DNA from: Hydrogenophaga sp. PAMC20947
Lineage (GTDB): Bacteria > Pseudomonadota > Gammaproteobacteria > Burkholderiales > Burkholderiaceae_C
Reading direction: 5' to 3'
NCBI RefSeq assembly: GCF_004795855.1
Contig: NZ_CP039252.1
Location: forward strand, 1,922,001 to 1,986,000
DNA length: 64,000 bases
The notes under the pieces are model-generated. The model saw nothing but the letters and a program-made list of their open reading frames with translations. It did no database searches and was not told the DNA's origin. The first letter of the stretch is position 1; each line of letters begins with the position of its first letter. Of this stretch, positions 61,863-64,000 are shown in pieces. Position numbers and translations under genes: made by a program.

Positions 61863-62627
61863 ATGAAAATCCAAGGACATGCCGCACTCGTCACCGGTGG
61901 AGGCTCCGGCCTCGGTGAAGCCACCGCCCGCGAACTCGCCCGCCTGGGCGCCAAAGTTGCGGTGCTGGACGTCAACCTCGACAACGCCAGGCGGGTCGCC
62001 GCCGACATTGGCGGCATCGCCTGCGCCTGCGACATCACCAACACCGAGAGCCTGCAGGCCGCCATTGACACGGCGGCGGCGGCCCACGGCCCGGCACGCA
62101 TCCTGATGAACATCGCAGGCATTGGCACCGCCAAGCGCGTGGTTGGCAAGGATGGCTCGCCCGCGCCACTCGAAGACTTCGCCAAGGTCATCAACGTCAA
62201 CCTCATTGGCTCCTACAACGCCAGCCGGCTGTTCGCAGCCGCCTGCGTCAAGCTCGAGCCGATGGAAGACGGCGAGCGCGGCGTGATGATATTCACCGCG
62301 AGCGTGGCCGCCTTTGATGGCCAGGTGGGCCAACAGGCATACAGCGCATCCAAAGGGGGCCTGGTGGGCATGACGCTGCCCATGGCCCGGGACCTGGCCC
62401 AGCACGGCATTCGCGTGTGCACCATCGCCCCCGGCCTGTTCGCCACGCCGCTGATGCAGCAATTGCCCGAACCCGTTCAAGAATCACTGGCCAAAAGCAT
62501 CCCCTTCCCTTCCCGCCTGGGCAAGCCCGAAGAGTTTGCCGAGCTCGCCGCCCACATCGTCACCAACGGTCACCTGAACGGTGAAGTGATCCGCCTGGAC
62601 GGTGCCCTTCGGATGGCACCACGCTGA
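61863..62627 (+). CDS. 3-hydroxyacyl-CoA dehydrogenase, SDR family
   Basis: A 254-residue short-chain dehydrogenase, clearly related to that at 5472. NAD motif TGGGSGLGEATAREL at about 12-26, NIAG, the catalytic Ser in FTASVAAFDG, and YSASK at about 160-164. In this operon it would oxidise the 3-hydroxyacyl-CoA made by the crotonase before thiolysis. AGGAG seven bases before the ATG. It precedes the thioesterase gene by 10 bases. Confidence 0.88.
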   Translation: MKIQGHAALVTGGGSGLGEATARELARLGAKVAVLDVNLDNARRVAADIGGIACACDITNTESLQAAIDTAAAAHGPARILMNIAGIGTAKRVVGKDGSPAPLEDFAKVINVNLIGSYNASRLFAAACVKLEPMEDGERGVMIFTASVAAFDGQVGQQAYSASKGGLVGMTLPMARDLAQHGIRVCTIAPGLFATPLMQQLPEPVQESLAKSIPFPSRLGKPEEFAELAAHIVTNGHLNGEVIRLDGALRMAPR

Positions 62628-62637
62628 AAGCCAAACC

Positions 62638-63057
62638 ATGACCAAAACAGTGATTTACGAAGTGGACGTGATGTTCGGCGACTGCGATCCCGCAGGCATC
62701 GTGTTCTTTCCGAATTTCAGCAAATGGATGGACGCGTCGTCCTTGAACTTTTTCGTGAGGTGTGGCGTGCCACCCTGGCGCGAACTCGTGAAAACCACCG
62801 GCATCATCGGCACGCCCCTGCTGGAAATCCACACCAGGTTCAAGCGCCCCGCCACCTACGGCGAACGGATTCAGATCCACACCAGCGTGAGCGAATGGCG
62901 CGACAAGGTGTTTCTCCATCGCCACGTGGTGCAGCGTGGTGACGATGTACTGTGCGAAGGCAGTGAGACGCGCGCCTTTTGCGTGAGAGATCCAGCCAAC
63001 GCCGACCGCATCAAGGCAATCCCGGTGCCCGCAGACATTCGCGCGCTGTGCACCTGA
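62638..63057 (+). CDS. acyl-CoA thioesterase, 4-hydroxybenzoyl-CoA thioesterase family
   Basis: A 139-residue hot-dog-fold thioesterase. The catalytic Asp17 is in VMFGDCDPAGIVFFPNFSKWMD, the signature of the Pseudomonas-type 4-hydroxybenzoyl-CoA thioesterases; RFKRPATYGERIQIHTSVSEWRDKVF follows. In context it would release the aryl acid (for example vanillate or a hydroxybenzoate) from the benzoyl-CoA left by the thiolase. ATG 62638 shortly follows the SDR stop. Confidence 0.85.
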   Translation: MTKTVIYEVDVMFGDCDPAGIVFFPNFSKWMDASSLNFFVRCGVPPWRELVKTTGIIGTPLLEIHTRFKRPATYGERIQIHTSVSEWRDKVFLHRHVVQRGDDVLCEGSETRAFCVRDPANADRIKAIPVPADIRALCT

Positions 63058-63093
63058 GATGGACCACAACGCCAGGCGCTATGCTCTGATCCC

Positions 63094-63609
63094 ATGGTCA
63101 AACCGTCCCCGTCCCGCCCTCGCTCCGCCGCCAAACCTGCAACAGCGCCCGCACAACAGGCGGCATGCACAACCCCGGACGCACCCTTGGACACCCACTA
63201 CCTGGAATCCCTGCTGGGCTACAACGCGCGGCGCGCGGCCCTGGCGGTCATCGGTGTCTTTCTGCAGCGCATGGAGCCCTACGGCCTGCGCCCCGTCGAT
63301 TTCTCTGTGCTGACCCTGATTGCACACAACCCCGGCGTGACGTCTCGCCAGATCTGTACGGCGCTGGACATCCTGCCCCCCAATCTGGTGGGCATCGTAA
63401 AAAGCCTGCAATCCCGGGGATGGATCGTCCGCCGGCCCCACCCGACCGACCGCCGAGCCCAGGGCCTGCACCTGACCGAGGCAGGTCGACTCCTCCAAAG
63501 CCAGGCCCAGGTCACCGCCACCCAGCTGGAAAACGACGCGGCCAGCCCTCTGACGGCCCGGGAGCTGGACACGCTCAAATTGCTGCTGCGAAAGGTTTAC
63601 CAACGCTGA
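63094..63609 (+). CDS. MarR-family transcriptional regulator
   Basis: A 171-residue regulator with a 30-residue Pro/Ala-rich N-terminal tail, then a MarR winged helix: VDFSVLTLIAHNPGVTSRQICTALDILPPNLVGIVKSLQSRGWIVRRPHPTDRRAQGLHLTEAGRLL. The DRRA of the wing is standard. Lying at the end of the phenylpropanoid-type cluster, it is the likely repressor for the palindrome at 57608, since MarR proteins often sense aryl-CoA esters in such clusters; this is inference. The start at 63094 could be later by some codons. Confidence 0.87.
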   Translation: MVKPSPSRPRSAAKPATAPAQQAACTTPDAPLDTHYLESLLGYNARRAALAVIGVFLQRMEPYGLRPVDFSVLTLIAHNPGVTSRQICTALDILPPNLVGIVKSLQSRGWIVRRPHPTDRRAQGLHLTEAGRLLQSQAQVTATQLENDAASPLTARELDTLKLLLRKVYQR

Positions 63610-63678
63610 GCCCGATGGTCGACAATCGGGGTATGTCCCAAGCCAAAGCGGGTCCAATCGGATGCAACATGGAAGGAA

Positions 63679-63695
63679 GCTAGAAAACTGCTAGC
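63679..63695. promoter_or_regulatory. inverted repeat upstream of the HxlR-type gene
   Basis: GCTAG, AAAACTG, CTAGC, a perfect 5-7-5 repeat 38 bp before the ATG at 63734, in an otherwise empty 124-bp spacer. It fits a site for autoregulation by the HxlR-type protein. Confidence 0.45.
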
Positions 63696-63733
63696 AACCA
63701 TTCCAATTCCCGCCCACGCAGGAGAGCCACCGC

Positions 63734-64000
63734 ATGAGCGCCAAAGACAATGCCGCCGTGATCCAGTTGTTCGATTTGCTCGAATCGCGCTATGCGCTTC
63801 GGGTGATCTGGGCCCTGTCCGACGGCCACCCACAAACCTTTCGCCTGCTGCAAGACAGTGTCGGTGGCGTGACGCCCAATACGTTGAACACCCGCCTGAA
63901 GCAGTTGCGCGCAGCGCGCTTGGTCGAACACGGTGGAGACGGCTACCGCCTCACCGCCCAGGGCACTGATCTGGCCCGACGCCTCACGGATGTGCAGCTT
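63734..64000 (+). CDS. HxlR-family winged-helix regulator (3' end outside window)
   Basis: The first 89 residues, with no stop before the window ends. The HxlR-type winged helix is clear: VIQLFDLLESRYALRVIWALSDGHPQTFRLLQDSVGGVTPNTLNTRLKQLRAARLVEHGGDGYRLTAQGTDLARRL. GGAG precedes the ATG. Unlike many HxlR proteins, the visible part has no N-terminal cysteine. Its target is unknown. Confidence 0.8.
   Translation, partial: MSAKDNAAVIQLFDLLESRYALRVIWALSDGHPQTFRLLQDSVGGVTPNTLNTRLKQLRAARLVEHGGDGYRLTAQGTDLARRLTDVQL

Overview
The window is high-GC, densely coded DNA from a betaproteobacterium, most likely a member of the Comamonadaceae (Hydrogenophaga/Comamonas-like). The main reasons are a protocatechuate 4,5-cleavage operon in the Comamonas pmdEFDABC order, a primary sigma factor with the long Lys/Ala-rich N-terminal extension usual in Burkholderiales, and GC-rich intergenic repeats. 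I see no tRNA, rRNA, CRISPR array, intact transposase or prophage. Both ends cut genes: an iron-binding protein on the left and an HxlR-type regulator on the right.

Layout. 0-5.4 kb: 3' part of an Fe(III)-binding protein, a tandem 124-bp repeat array, PPK2 polyphosphate kinase, an ECF sigma factor, and a divergent response regulator/sensor kinase pair. 5.4-11.6 kb: a 3-hydroxyacyl-CoA dehydrogenase behind a 24-bp palindromic operator, a solitary GspE/PilB-type ATPase, a lipoprotein gamma-glutamyltranspeptidase and a divergent serine-hydroxymethyltransferase-like enzyme. 11.8-16.4 kb: a LysR regulator, a cystine-type ABC transporter (tcyJLN-like), a small unknown gene and a Crp/Fnr regulator. 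16.4-25 kb: an acyl-CoA ligase, dnaG, rpoD and a second acyl-CoA ligase. 25-36 kb is an accessory zone: an AbiE-like regulator/nucleotidyltransferase pair with twin operators, a 26-bp perfect palindrome, a truncated hsdR, a broken arsA copy in direct orientation to a full arsA, and between those copies a membrane flippase-like gene plus a sugar-dehydrogenase-like gene. The full arsA follows an envelope-stress-like run (Spy/CpxP-like lipoprotein, small unknown gene, response regulator, sensor kinase). 36-38.5 kb: two oxidoreductases and a conserved unknown.

38.5-45.4 kb encodes conversion of protocatechuate to pyruvate and oxaloacetate (ligC, ligB, ligA, ligI, ligK, ligJ), preceded by a ModA-like protein without a signal peptide and divergent from a LysR regulator. 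45.4-52.2 kb encodes ectoine and hydroxyectoine synthesis (ectABCD) followed directly by an ectoine-type ABC importer (ehuBCDA); ectA is preceded by a leader of about 300 nt with several strong nested stem-loops. 52.2-57.4 kb holds an AEC transporter, a DUF1932-type dehydrogenase and a TRAP transporter (dctMQP). Divergent from dctP, 57.6-63.6 kb carries a crotonase, a feruloyl-CoA-synthetase-like ligase, a thiolase, a 3-hydroxyacyl-CoA dehydrogenase, a thioesterase and a MarR regulator.

Read together, the right half suggests an organism that imports plant phenylpropanoids by TRAP transport, shortens their side chains as CoA thioesters to benzoates, and mineralises the resulting catechol acid by meta cleavage, while protecting itself from osmotic stress with ectoines. 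The strongest candidates for something not yet described are the structured ectA leader, the twin-operator nucleotidyltransferase pair, and the arsA region (partial duplication, cargo genes, and a REP-type repeat translated inside the ArsA linker).
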